Below, in pieces: positions 46,508 to 55,294 of a stretch of 64,000 nucleotides of DNA (its first letter is position 1; each line of letters starts with the position of its first letter). The position numbers and the translations under genes were made by a program. Source of the stretch: an uncultured Williamsia sp. Its GTDB lineage: Bacteria > Actinomycetota > Actinomycetes > Mycobacteriales > Mycobacteriaceae. The DNA lies in assembly GCF_947494875.1 (NCBI RefSeq), contig NZ_CANLWM010000006.1:331340-395339 (forward strand), written 5' to 3'. Below the pieces are notes generated by a model, which worked only from the letters and a program-made list of their open reading frames with translations, did no database searches and had not been told where the DNA came from.

Positions 46508-47760
46508 TGCACCCCTCGCGGGTCGCCCGCGTCACGACGGCCGCGATCACCCTGGTGGTGGTCGCGGCCGCGTGTTCTCCGGATGCCCCACCCGACGGCG
46601 CGCGATCGTCGTCGAACCCCGCGACGGCGTCGGCGTCGTTGCCGGCGCCCGTGGCCGCGTCCGACCGGGGCAGTGTCCTCTCGCAGTCACCGATGGCGGT
46701 CGACGCGGACGGACCGCTGGCGTCCTTCGACGTCACCCGCGTCGTGTATCGGTCGAACTCGGGGTACGCCCCGGGCGATCCCGACGGCGACTTCGGCGTC
46801 CGCGTCTCCGGTGTGGTCGTGGCACCCCAGGGGTCCCCGCCCGCCGGCGGGTGGCCGGTGGTCGCCTTCGGCCACGGCACCACCGGCACCGACGAACAGT
46901 GCGGACCGTCCCTGCACCCCGACCTGCTCGGGCAGGCGTCGCAGATCGCCCGGCTCGTCCGCGCGGGCAACGTCGTGACCGCCACGGACTACGTCGGTCT
47001 CGGGGAACCCGGTACCCCGCACCCGTACCTGATCGCGCGCAGCGCCGCGTACTCGATGATCGACGCGGTCCGCGCCGCGCGGCAGGTCGTCCCCGGCACC
47101 TCCGACCGGTGGGCGGCGCTCGGCAGTTCGCAAGGGGGACAGGCGGCCTGGGCCGCCGCCGAGTGGGCGGGCACCGACTACGGTGCCGGGCTGCGGTTCG
47201 TCGGTGCGGCTGCACTCGCGCCCGCCGCCGACGTCGCGCCGATCGCCGACGGCTATGACGCGACACCCTTCCGCGCGCCGACGTTCACCACCCTGCAACT
47301 CGGGTTGATCCCCCTCGTGCTCGACGGGCTGCGCACCGTCGACCCCGGGCTCGACGAGTCGCAGTACATCCGGGGCGGTCTGGCAGCCGGCGCCGCGGCG
47401 CTGGCGTCGTGCGGGGAGAGCAGTGAGTTCCGGAAGTACTCGGCCCTCACACAGATCCGCCCGGGCGACGCGACGGTCACGTCCCCGGCGGCGTTGCGGT
47501 CGCTGCACGACATGCTGGCCCGGTCGTCGCTGCCGCAGCGGCGCGCGGCCGGTCCGCTGTTCGTCGCGTACGGCGATCGCGACCAGCTCGTCACCCCGGC
47601 GTGGACGGCCGGCGCGGTCCGTCGGGCCTGCGCGACAGGAGACACCGTCGCGGTGACCGTCGAGGCGGGACGCGGTCACACCGACCTGCAGTCGGGACCG
47701 GACGCGGTCACATGGATCGGCGACCGGTTCGCGGGCCAGGCGGCCCCGTCCTCCTGTTGA
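46507..47760 (+). CDS. Secreted lipase-like alpha/beta hydrolase (lipoprotein)
   Basis: 417 residues: hydrophobic signal (VTTAAITLVVVAAAC) with a lipobox Cys, so probably membrane-anchored outside the cell; then an alpha/beta hydrolase of the secretory lipase (LIP) family with oxyanion strand VVAFGHGTTGTDEQCG, nucleophile elbow ALGSSQGGQAAWA, acid region FVAYGDRDQLV and His in GRGHTDLQ. The probable start is GTG 46507, sharing its G with the antitoxin stop (TAGTG), which implies coupled translation; no ribosome site is visible. Its place between an antitoxin and a toxin gene is odd and may reflect insertion. Confidence 0.85.
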   Translation: MHPSRVARVTTAAITLVVVAAACSPDAPPDGARSSSNPATASASLPAPVAASDRGSVLSQSPMAVDADGPLASFDVTRVVYRSNSGYAPGDPDGDFGVRVSGVVVAPQGSPPAGGWPVVAFGHGTTGTDEQCGPSLHPDLLGQASQIARLVRAGNVVTATDYVGLGEPGTPHPYLIARSAAYSMIDAVRAARQVVPGTSDRWAALGSSQGGQAAWAAAEWAGTDYGAGLRFVGAAALAPAADVAPIADGYDATPFRAPTFTTLQLGLIPLVLDGLRTVDPGLDESQYIRGGLAAGAAALASCGESSEFRKYSALTQIRPGDATVTSPAALRSLHDMLARSSLPQRRAAGPLFVAYGDRDQLVTPAWTAGAVRRACATGDTVAVTVEAGRGHTDLQSGPDAVTWIGDRFAGQAAPSSC

Positions 47761-47785
47761 CGCCCGTCGCCCGTGCGTCGACCCC

Positions 47786-47791
47786 TATCCT
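47786..47791 (+). promoter_or_regulatory. -10 element of a leaderless promoter for the toxin-like gene
   Basis: TATCCT is 7 nt before ATG 47799, giving this gene a promoter of its own inside the antitoxin-lipase-toxin cluster. Confidence 0.55.
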
Positions 47792-47798
47792 GATCGCC

Positions 47799-48239
47799 AT
47801 GGCATCCGTGAAGGAAACCGTCACCGTCCCACTGAGTCCCGACGTCGCCTGGGGTCACGTGCAGGACCTGTCCCGCTTCGACGAGTGGCTCACCATCCAC
47901 GACGGCTGGCGCAGCGACCTCCCGTCTCCCGACCAGATGAGCAAGGGCACCAAGGTGGCCAGCGTCGTCGCCGTGAAGGGCACCCGCGTGCGCTTCGACT
48001 GGACCGTCGATTCCTACGACCCGCCGACGAAGGTCGGGCTGAAGGGCAGCGGCAAGGGCGGGGTGAAGGTGAAGCTCGCGCTGTCGGTCGCGCCCTCGGG
48101 GGACGGCTCCACCGTCGCCATCGATCTCGACCTGGGCGGTCTGCCGATGATGGGTCCCGCGGGCAAGGCCGCGGCCAAGCTCGTCTCGTCCGATCTGCGC
48201 GAGTCGTTGCAGAAGTTCACGGCCACCTTCGCCGACTAG
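47799..48239 (+). CDS. SRPBCC-family protein, Rv0910-like toxin
   Basis: 146 residues of the START/SRPBCC fold: VKETVTVPLSPDVAWGHVQD, LSRFDEWLTIHDGWRSDLP, VKGTRVRFDWTVDSYDPP, then GKGGVKVKLALSVAP and a closing LRESLQKFTATF helix. The motifs DLSRFxEWLTIH, GGVKVKL and the terminal ESLxKF match Rv0910, the toxin paired with antitoxin Rv0909. The fold forms a hydrophobic cavity; how it acts as a toxin is not known. It is apparently leaderless with its own promoter. The antitoxin gene is 1.3 kb upstream. Confidence 0.85.
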   Translation: MASVKETVTVPLSPDVAWGHVQDLSRFDEWLTIHDGWRSDLPSPDQMSKGTKVASVVAVKGTRVRFDWTVDSYDPPTKVGLKGSGKGGVKVKLALSVAPSGDGSTVAIDLDLGGLPMMGPAGKAAAKLVSSDLRESLQKFTATFAD

Positions 48240-48304
48240 TGGGCCTCCGTCCCGTCCGATAGCATCCGTCCGATTCGACGGGTTCGTCCGGGGACGGGGG
48301 AGGA

Positions 48305-49951
48305 ATGGGTCGCCACGCTGTGGGCGCGACACCGCAGGACAGGGGTCGTGCCGGTCGTCCACGCCGTCACGGCAGATGGCTGGTCCTCGGTGTCGTCGTC
48401 GCGCTGGCCGTCGCCGGTGGCGTCGCCTGGGCGGTGACGCGCGACAGCGGCCCCGACTGTGCGACACGGACACCCATCACCATCGCCGCCGACCCCGCGA
48501 TGACGACCGCCCTCAAGGCGGTCGCGCCCACCGTCTCGGCTGACTCGTGTGTCGATTACACCGTCGCGGCCGTCTCCGGCGCGGGCATCGCGGGTGAGCT
48601 CAGCACCGGTACCGCCCCCGACCTGTGGGTGGCCGATTCGTCGCGGCGTGCCGCCGACGTCACGGGACAGGTACGCATCCCGCTCGACACCGTCGGGTCG
48701 TTGGCCTCGTCACCGGCCGTCGTCGTCGGCAAGCAGCTGCCCGCACTCGCGACGTGGGTCGACGTGATGCGGCTGCCCGGACTGCGCATCGGCAGTCCCA
48801 TCACCACCAGCACCGGCAACGCCCCCATCGCCGGTGCGGTCGCGGCGGTGGAGAAGGGGACGCTGACGAGCAAGCAGCTCACCGACGCGATGACCGTCCT
48901 GGCGATCCAGCAGGGCAACATCCGCGCCGACGACGACAGCGAGGAGAACCGCCTCGACCTCGCCGACGGCCAGGGGTCGCCCACGGTCACCAGCGAACAG
49001 CAGTTCGTCGCGCACAAGCGCGCCACCGCGACCTCGACACTGACCGCGACCGTCCCGAGGGACGGCACCACGTTCCTCGACTTCCCGCTGGTCGTGACCG
49101 CCGGTGCCGGCGAGCGCGACGCTGCCCGCGATGCGGGACGACGCTTCGCCGACGCCATGGCGAGCCCGGAGGGTGTCGCCGCCCTGCGCGACGCCGGGTA
49201 CCGGCCCGCGTCGAAGGAGCCGCTGCCGGGAGTGGGTGTCGGACGGGTTCCGGAGGTCACCGTCCGGGACACCGCCGCGCAGGAGAAGACGCTGCGGCAG
49301 TGGGCGGTGGTCGCCGAACCGATCCGCACCCTGGTCGCGATGGACGTGTCGGGGTCGATGACCGAGGAGGTGGGGTCCACCACCCGGGCACAGCTGCTGG
49401 TGCAGGCCGCGCTCGCGGGGAACAAGCTGTTCCCCAACAACACCGAGATCGGTCTGTGGTTCTTCTCCACCGACAAGGGTGGCCCCGGGCAGGACTGGAC
49501 CGAGATCGCCCCGATCGCGCGGGAGGACTCCGTGCGTCCGGACGGGACCACGCAGCGGGACTACCTGAACTCCCGCGCGGAGAACTTCACGCGGTACATC
49601 GGCGGCGGGACCGGCCTCTACGACACGACGTTGGCCGCGTACCGGAAGGTGCTCGACTCCTACGACCCGAACTACTCGAACAGCATCATCGTGCTGACCG
49701 ACGGTCGCAACGACGATCCCGAGTCCATCTCCCTGGACGAGTTGAGCCGGCGCATCCGAGCCCTGGCAGACCCGGCCCGTCCGGTCGAGATCGTCACCAT
49801 CGGCATCTCCGACGACGTCGACACCGACGCCCTGAGGACGATCTCCGCGCTGTCTCCCGGCGGGACCAGCTACGTCGCCCGCGACCCCGGGGACATCGGG
49901 AACGTGCTGGTCAACGCGGTCGCAGCTCGAGTCACGGCCGCTGGTCGCTGA
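48305..49951 (+). CDS. Membrane-anchored protein with substrate-binding-like and VWA domains
   Basis: 548 residues. One N-terminal helix (WLVLGVVVALAVAGGVAWAV) anchors it, with the rest outside. Residues about 50-320 resemble an ABC substrate-binding fold (TPITIAADPAMTTALKAVAP, then VSGAGIAGELSTGTAPDLWV). A C-terminal von Willebrand A domain follows with a full MIDAS site: DVSGSMTEEVGS, GGGTGLYDT and VLTDGRNDDPES. VWA proteins bind partners through a metal ion; similar fusions occur in actinobacteria, with no known role. The start is ATG 48305 after GGGGGAGG. Confidence 0.85.
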   Translation: MGRHAVGATPQDRGRAGRPRRHGRWLVLGVVVALAVAGGVAWAVTRDSGPDCATRTPITIAADPAMTTALKAVAPTVSADSCVDYTVAAVSGAGIAGELSTGTAPDLWVADSSRRAADVTGQVRIPLDTVGSLASSPAVVVGKQLPALATWVDVMRLPGLRIGSPITTSTGNAPIAGAVAAVEKGTLTSKQLTDAMTVLAIQQGNIRADDDSEENRLDLADGQGSPTVTSEQQFVAHKRATATSTLTATVPRDGTTFLDFPLVVTAGAGERDAARDAGRRFADAMASPEGVAALRDAGYRPASKEPLPGVGVGRVPEVTVRDTAAQEKTLRQWAVVAEPIRTLVAMDVSGSMTEEVGSTTRAQLLVQAALAGNKLFPNNTEIGLWFFSTDKGGPGQDWTEIAPIAREDSVRPDGTTQRDYLNSRAENFTRYIGGGTGLYDTTLAAYRKVLDSYDPNYSNSIIVLTDGRNDDPESISLDELSRRIRALADPARPVEIVTIGISDDVDTDALRTISALSPGGTSYVARDPGDIGNVLVNAVAARVTAAGR

Positions 49952-49973
49952 CCATTGGTGCGAGCCCGGAATT

Positions 49974-50175
49974 CGCGCTCGTCCCACCCATCCGGGTCTG
50001 TATTGGTAGCGAACAGGTCGCCTGCTGCCACTCCGGTGCGAGGTGAGCAATCCGCGCTCGTCCCACCCATCCGGCTGTGTGTTGGTGGCGAACAGGTCGC
50101 CTGCTGCCACTCCGGTGCGAGGTGAGCAATCCGCGCTCGTCTCACCCATCCGGCTGTGTATTGGTAGCGAACACA
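49974..50175. repeat. 79-bp tandem repeat array (family C), about 2.6 units
   Basis: The unit begins CGCGCTCGTCCCACCCATCC. Copies start at 49974, 50053 and 50132, a constant 79-nt period, with a partial third copy ending near 50175. Sequence before 49974 shows a weaker trace of another copy. It lies between the VWA gene and the NRPS-like gene, both on plus, starting about 20 nt after the stop. Confidence 0.9.
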
Positions 50176-50257
50176 GTGTGCGGCGCCCGTTGCATGTAAC
50201 GGGGAGGGGTCGTCGCGCGACTGACGAGACAACTCGCCGAGCCGGAGGAGACACAGC

Positions 50258-51970
50258 GTGCCGATCCCCGACGACCTCACGCCCCGCGGCGTCCGCGCCG
50301 CGGTTCCCTCGGTGACCACCCTGTCCGTCGCCGGCTCCGCCGGCGTCCGGGCGCTCGCCGCCGACCACCGCATCAGCACGGAGACCGTCGTCGCGGCCGC
50401 ACTCGTCGCCTACCGCGGGCCCGGTCCCGAGACCGCCACGCCGCGTGTCGGCGTCGCCGTCTCGGACGGTTCCCGGATCGCCCCGGTCGACCTGCCGGTG
50501 GGCGCGCGGCACAGCGCGTCGGGCCTCGTCGTGCGTGTCGGCGCCTGTGTCGACAGTCCCGTCGACCCCGATCCCGCGGTCGCCCCCCGCGACGTCGTCG
50601 TCGCCGAGGGCGGCCCCGCCGACACCACGGCCGCGCTCGCCGGTGTCCCCGTCGTCGTCTGGTGCCGCGCCACCGAGGGCGGGCTGCTGACCCTCGAGAT
50701 CGCCGCCACGGCCGGATCGTCCTCGCTGGATCTGCACCTGCGGCGCTTCGTCGAGTTCCTCGAACGCTTCACCCGCGCGGGCCGCGCCCCCGTCGGCAGC
50801 CTGCAGATCGTGTCCGAGGCCGAACACGTGCTCCTCGACGACTGGAACGACAGCGCCGAACTCCTCGCCCCCAGCACGCTGGTCGACCTCGTCGACATGG
50901 GGATCGCCCGCGACCCCGACCGCGCGGCGGTCGTCACCCGCGACGGCGTCGTGACCCACGGCGACATCGACCGCTTCGCCAACCGCATCGCCCGCGCGCT
51001 GCTCGCCTCCGGCGTCGGGCCCGGGTCGGTGGTCGGCGTGCTGTGCGAATCGGCACCCGCGGCGATGATCGCGTCCCTGGCCGTCCTGCGCGCCGGCGGT
51101 GCGGTTCTGATGTTGTCGACGCGCGTCGGCGCCCCGGAGACGATCGTGCGGATCGCCGAAGCCCGCGCCACCCGCGTCGTCACGGACAGCCCCGCCGCCG
51201 CGATCGTCCCGCCGTGGGTGGAGGTCGTCGCCATGGACGACGAGGAACTCGACCACCATCCCGACGAGCCCGTCACCGCCGATGACGGCGCGGGGCTGGG
51301 CCACCTGCTCGCGACCGCAGAGGTGACGGTCAGCAGCACCGGTGACGACCTCGCCGCACTCGCCCACACCCACGCCGCGCTCGCCAACCGTCTGCAGTGG
51401 ACGATCAGCGACTGGGAGGCAGCGCGGGCCCCGGGCGTGCAGCAGGTGCTGATACCCGCCGACGCGCATCGCCTCCGTGACCTGTGCGATGTGCTCTGGC
51501 CGTTGGTGATCGGTGCGACCGCGCACACCACGGTGGGTACCGGCGTCGACCGCGTCACCGCCGGAACCGGCAGCGTCATCGAGGCCGCCGGCGCCGCGTT
51601 CCGTGTGTCCGACGACGAGCGGCCCGGATGGAACGTCGAGGCCTACGTCCTCGACGAGCACCTGCGGCTGGTGCCGCCGGGAGCGTCCGGGGACCTCTAC
51701 GTCGGCGGCGCCCAGGTCGCGCTCGGGTGGCCGCGCGACACCGGTGCCACCGCAGATCACTTCGTGGCCAACCCGTTCCGGCCCGGCGAGCGCATGGTGC
51801 GTGTCGGGATGGTCGCCGCCCGCGGGAAGTCCGCGGCCGACGACGTGGACGTGCTGCGTCGTGTCGTCGCGGCCGTCGGCGTGACCGACCACACCGGGAC
51901 CGCAGCATCCCACGCGGACGCCGCGCTCCCCGACGAGATCCGCCCGGCCCGCAGCGGGCCCACGCTCTAG
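50258..51970 (+). CDS. Stand-alone, decayed NRPS-like protein (condensation end + adenylation domain)
   Basis: 570 residues with the architecture of an NRPS fragment: the C-terminal half of a condensation domain (to about 175), the typical inter-domain linker (PVGSLQIVSEAEHVLLDDWN), then an adenylation-domain scaffold (RFANRIARALLASGVGPGSV, AYVLDEHLRLVPPGASGDLY, TADHFVANPFRPGERM). Every catalytic motif is lost: the A3 P-loop reads TAEVTVSSTGDDLAAL, there is no A5 NxYGPTE, A7 YRTGD reads VRVGM, and A8 and A10 are gone. There is no carrier domain. The frame is fully open and starts at GTG 50258 with GGAGGAG. It is probably a pseudoenzyme or relic. Confidence 0.8.
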   Translation: MPIPDDLTPRGVRAAVPSVTTLSVAGSAGVRALAADHRISTETVVAAALVAYRGPGPETATPRVGVAVSDGSRIAPVDLPVGARHSASGLVVRVGACVDSPVDPDPAVAPRDVVVAEGGPADTTAALAGVPVVVWCRATEGGLLTLEIAATAGSSSLDLHLRRFVEFLERFTRAGRAPVGSLQIVSEAEHVLLDDWNDSAELLAPSTLVDLVDMGIARDPDRAAVVTRDGVVTHGDIDRFANRIARALLASGVGPGSVVGVLCESAPAAMIASLAVLRAGGAVLMLSTRVGAPETIVRIAEARATRVVTDSPAAAIVPPWVEVVAMDDEELDHHPDEPVTADDGAGLGHLLATAEVTVSSTGDDLAALAHTHAALANRLQWTISDWEAARAPGVQQVLIPADAHRLRDLCDVLWPLVIGATAHTTVGTGVDRVTAGTGSVIEAAGAAFRVSDDERPGWNVEAYVLDEHLRLVPPGASGDLYVGGAQVALGWPRDTGATADHFVANPFRPGERMVRVGMVAARGKSAADDVDVLRRVVAAVGVTDHTGTAASHADAALPDEIRPARSGPTL

Positions 51971-52019
51971 CGGGGACCGCCGGCGAACCGGGCGGCGAGT
52001 CGATCGATCGGCGGGGCGA

Positions 52020-54194
52020 CTACAGGATGGTCAGCATCTCGTTGTAGGTCGGCAGCGGCCACAGGTCGTCGGCCACCAGGGTCTCCAGGGTGTCCGCGGC
52101 ATCGCGCACCGCGGCCATCGCGGGGATCAACGTCTCCAGCGCGTACGTCGACTCCTCGAGTTCGGACTCACCGTGGAACGAGTCGATGCCCTTCTCGAGC
52201 GTGGCCAGTGCCGTGCTCAACGCGCCGATGGCCGTGGTGATGTCGGACAACAGCGGGTTGGTGGCGTCGAGTCCGGCCGCCTTCACGTTCACCGCGATGC
52301 CGGCCAACTCGCCCTGGTACCGCAGCGCGGTCGGCAGGATCATCGTCTTGGCGATCTCGGCGGTCTCCTTGGCCTCCACGAGGATCGTGAGTGCGTACTG
52401 CTCGAGGATGACGTCCTTGCGGGCCTCGAGCTCGCGCGCGGACAGGACTCCGTAGCGCTCGAAGAGTTCCTCGTTCTCCTTCTCCGCCATGAACGGGATG
52501 GCGTCGACGGTCGTGCGCAGGTTCTTCAGTCCGCGGGAGGCGGCCTCCTCCTGCCACGCGTCGGCGTACCCGTCGCCGTTGAAGATCACGGCCCCGTGGT
52601 CGATGACGATCTGCTGGAGGACGGTCTGCACCGCAGAGTTGAACTCGGTTCCGTCGGTGGTCAGCTTCTCGATCTCGGTGGCCAGGTAGTCGATCGAGTC
52701 CGCCAGGATCGTGTTGATCGCGACCATCGGGTCCGAGATGGACTGGTTCGACCCCGGCGCACGGAACTCGAACCTGTTGCCGGTGAACGCGAACGGGCTG
52801 GTGCGGTTGCGGTCGCCCGGGTCGGCCTTGAGCGGCGGCAGGCTGTCGACGCCGAGCTCGAGCACACCGGACTCCTTGGACTGCGTCGCGCCGCCCTTGG
52901 CGATCTGGTCGAACACGTCCATCAGCTGGTCGCCGAGGAAGATCGAGATGATCGCCGGCGGAGCCTCGTTCGCGCCGAGACGGTGGTCGTTGCTGGCCGA
53001 CGCGACCGACGCGCGCAGCAGCCCGCCGTACTTGTGGACGCCGCGGATGATGGCCGCGCAGAACACCAGGAACTGCACGTTCTCGTGCGGGGTGTCACCG
53101 GGGTTGAGGAGGTTGCCCTGGTTGCTGTTGCCGAGCGAGAAGTTGACGTGCTTGCCCGAGCCGTTGACGCCGGCGAACGGCTTCTCGTGCAGCAGGCAGG
53201 TCATGCCGTGGTTCTCGGCGACCTTCTTCATGATCGTCATCATCAGCTGCTGGTGATCGTGTGCGAGCACCGAGCGCTCGAAGACCGGTGCCAGCTCGAA
53301 CTGGCCGGGGGCGACCTCGTTGTGGCGGGTCTTCGACGGGATGCCGTGCTTGAACAGCTCGCGGTCGAGATCGATCATGTAGCCCAGCACCCGGTCCGGG
53401 ATGGCACCGAAGTAGTGGTCGTCGAACTCCTGACCCTTGGACGGCTTGGCGCCGAACAGGGTCCGCGACGTGGTCATGATGTCGGGACGCGCGTAGTAGA
53501 AGTGCTCGTCGATGAGGAAGTACTCCTGCTCGGCGCCCGCGTACGACACGACCGTGTCGACGTCGTTGTGGCCGAACAGCTTCAGCAGACGCATGGCCTG
53601 CTTGCTCATCGCCTGCTGGCTGCGCAGCAGCGGGGTCTTCTTGTCCAGCGCCTCACCGGTCCACGAGATGAACACGGTCGGGATGCACAGCGTGTTCCCG
53701 GCCGGGTTCTCCAGGATGTAGGCCGGGCTGGTGACGTCCCACCCGGTGTAGCCGCGGGCCTCGAACGTGCCGCGCAGGCCACCGTTGGGGAAGCTCGACG
53801 CGTCGGGCTCGCCCTGCAGCAGGGTCTTGCCCTGGAACTCGGCGAGGGATGCGCCGGAGGAGTCGGGCTCGAGGAACGAGTCGTGCTTCTCGGCGGTGAA
53901 ACCGGTGAGCGGATAGAAGACGTGCGCGTAGTGCGACGCACCCTTCTCGATCGCCCAGTCCTTCATCGCGTTGGCGACGACATCGGCGATCGTCGGGTCG
54001 AGCGCGACGCCCTCGTCGATGGTGGCGGAGACCTTCTTGAAGACGCTCTTCGGGAGACGGTCCTTCATGGCCGCCTTGTCGAAGACGTTGACGCCGAAGA
54101 GCTCGGCGAGTGGAGCCTCCGCCGTGGCACACTCCGGCGTGCTGTGGGCGGTTACCGCCTTGATCGCCTCACGGCGGGAAATGCTGCCACTCAT
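52020..54194 (-). CDS. glnN: Type III glutamine synthetase (GlnN)
   Basis: 724 residues, the length of the large GSIII class, which assembles as a double hexamer and makes glutamine from glutamate and ammonia. Signature stretches are [96 protein letters not shown] and [20 protein letters not shown], which cover the glutamate, ammonium and ATP sites. The start is ATG 54194. An exact GlnR consensus box lies about 90 nt upstream (54284-54299), suggesting nitrogen control. GSIII is uncommon among mycobacterial relatives and may have come by transfer. Confidence 0.96.
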   Translation of the reverse strand: MSGSISRREAIKAVTAHSTPECATAEAPLAELFGVNVFDKAAMKDRLPKSVFKKVSATIDEGVALDPTIADVVANAMKDWAIEKGASHYAHVFYPLTGFTAEKHDSFLEPDSSGASLAEFQGKTLLQGEPDASSFPNGGLRGTFEARGYTGWDVTSPAYILENPAGNTLCIPTVFISWTGEALDKKTPLLRSQQAMSKQAMRLLKLFGHNDVDTVVSYAGAEQEYFLIDEHFYYARPDIMTTSRTLFGAKPSKGQEFDDHYFGAIPDRVLGYMIDLDRELFKHGIPSKTRHNEVAPGQFELAPVFERSVLAHDHQQLMMTIMKKVAENHGMTCLLHEKPFAGVNGSGKHVNFSLGNSNQGNLLNPGDTPHENVQFLVFCAAIIRGVHKYGGLLRASVASASNDHRLGANEAPPAIISIFLGDQLMDVFDQIAKGGATQSKESGVLELGVDSLPPLKADPGDRNRTSPFAFTGNRFEFRAPGSNQSISDPMVAINTILADSIDYLATEIEKLTTDGTEFNSAVQTVLQQIVIDHGAVIFNGDGYADAWQEEAASRGLKNLRTTVDAIPFMAEKENEELFERYGVLSARELEARKDVILEQYALTILVEAKETAEIAKTMILPTALRYQGELAGIAVNVKAAGLDATNPLLSDITTAIGALSTALATLEKGIDSFHGESELEESTYALETLIPAMAAVRDAADTLETLVADDLWPLPTYNEMLTIL

Positions 54195-54283
54195 CTGTTC
54201 ACCCCTGTGTCCGATCCGCCCCGATGGGCCGAATGCTGGTGTCGAAACCTCAGGCGACGGTAGGGCTGACACATCGCCGCGGC

Positions 54284-54299
54284 GTTTCCACCGTGTGAC
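54284..54299 (-). promoter_or_regulatory. GlnR-type nitrogen-control box upstream of glnN
   Basis: On the minus strand the site reads GTCACACGGTGGAAAC, a perfect match to the actinobacterial GlnR consensus GTnAC-N6-GAAAC. It is about 90 nt before the glnN start. Confidence 0.6.
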
Positions 54300-54352
54300 G
54301 CCCAGGAAACACGGCCGGTGACAGACCCGACCCGTTAGGAGTGCTACGGAGC

Positions 54353-55225
54353 CTACGGCAGGTCGCCGGCTGTGTCTTGCGCAGCTGCCGCAGCGGCGAG
54401 CGCGGCGACGAAGTCCTCGACGGCGCGGCGAGTACCGCCGGCCGGTCGCCAGGCGGCGAGGATCGTCGACGGTGGCACACCGGGGATCCGGCGGAACACC
54501 ACGCCGGGGTGCGCGACACGCGACCAGATGAGCTCGGGCACAGCGCTGATCCCACGACCCGCTGCCGTCAGCTCGATCCACTCGTCGAAGTTGCTGCAGC
54601 GCACCACGACCCGGCCCGGATCGGGATGCGCCCAGGAGTCCGGGCGGGTGGTGCCCGACGCGGTGTTGACGATGACCGGCTCGGCGGCGAGGTCGTCCCA
54701 GGTGAGGTCGGCACGAGTCACGAGGTCCGAGGACGCGCAGAGGGCGACGACGCGCTGCTCGGTCGCGAGCACGCGCGTGGCCAGGCCGGCGCCCGGGTCG
54801 GGCTCGACGCGGCTGATCGCCACGTCGACGGTCCCGGCCGCCACCGCCGCGACGGGATCGTCGAGGCGACGCACGGTGACGCCGCCGCCGTCGGACTCCG
54901 CATCCCGCACCGCGCCGGCGAACCAGTGCGGCAGCAGCCATGCGAACCCGACGGTGATGTCCGAGCCGGCCCGCATTCGTGCGACGAGGGCGTCGAGGTC
55001 GGTCAGGATCCGCCGGGCGTGCTCCACGAACTCGACACCGGCGTCGGACAGCCCCGACGACCGCGACGTCCGGACGACGAGGTCGCGGCCCACCATCCTC
55101 TCGAGGTGCTGGATCGTGCGCGTCAAGGCGGGTTGACTGACAGCGAGCGACGACGCTGCCGCGGTGAAGGTCCCCTCGTCCGCCAGCGCCACGAGCGCGC
55201 GCAGGTGCCGCACGTCGGGATCCAT
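54353..55225 (-). CDS. LysR-family transcriptional regulator
   Basis: 290 residues: N-terminal winged HTH ([20 protein letters not shown], then [20 protein letters not shown]) and a C-terminal effector domain with the periplasmic-binding fold ([17 protein letters not shown] onward). It is divergent from an MFS exporter gene with a 69-nt shared promoter, the standard LysR layout, so it probably controls that exporter and itself. The start is ATG 55225. The effector is unknown. Confidence 0.94.
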   Translation of the reverse strand: MDPDVRHLRALVALADEGTFTAAASSLAVSQPALTRTIQHLERMVGRDLVVRTSRSSGLSDAGVEFVEHARRILTDLDALVARMRAGSDITVGFAWLLPHWFAGAVRDAESDGGGVTVRRLDDPVAAVAAGTVDVAISRVEPDPGAGLATRVLATEQRVVALCASSDLVTRADLTWDDLAAEPVIVNTASGTTRPDSWAHPDPGRVVVRCSNFDEWIELTAAGRGISAVPELIWSRVAHPGVVFRRIPGVPPSTILAAWRPAGGTRRAVEDFVAALAAAAAAQDTAGDLP

Positions 55226-55281
55226 GCGTCCACGTTATACCTGATGCTCAGAAGGCATTTCCGCGCGCGGGACCGGATACC

Positions 55282-55287
55282 TAGCGT
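55282..55287 (+). promoter_or_regulatory. -10 element of a leaderless promoter for the MFS gene
   Basis: TAGCGT is 7 nt before GTG 55295. Confidence 0.55.
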
Positions 55288-55294
55288 GGCGGTC

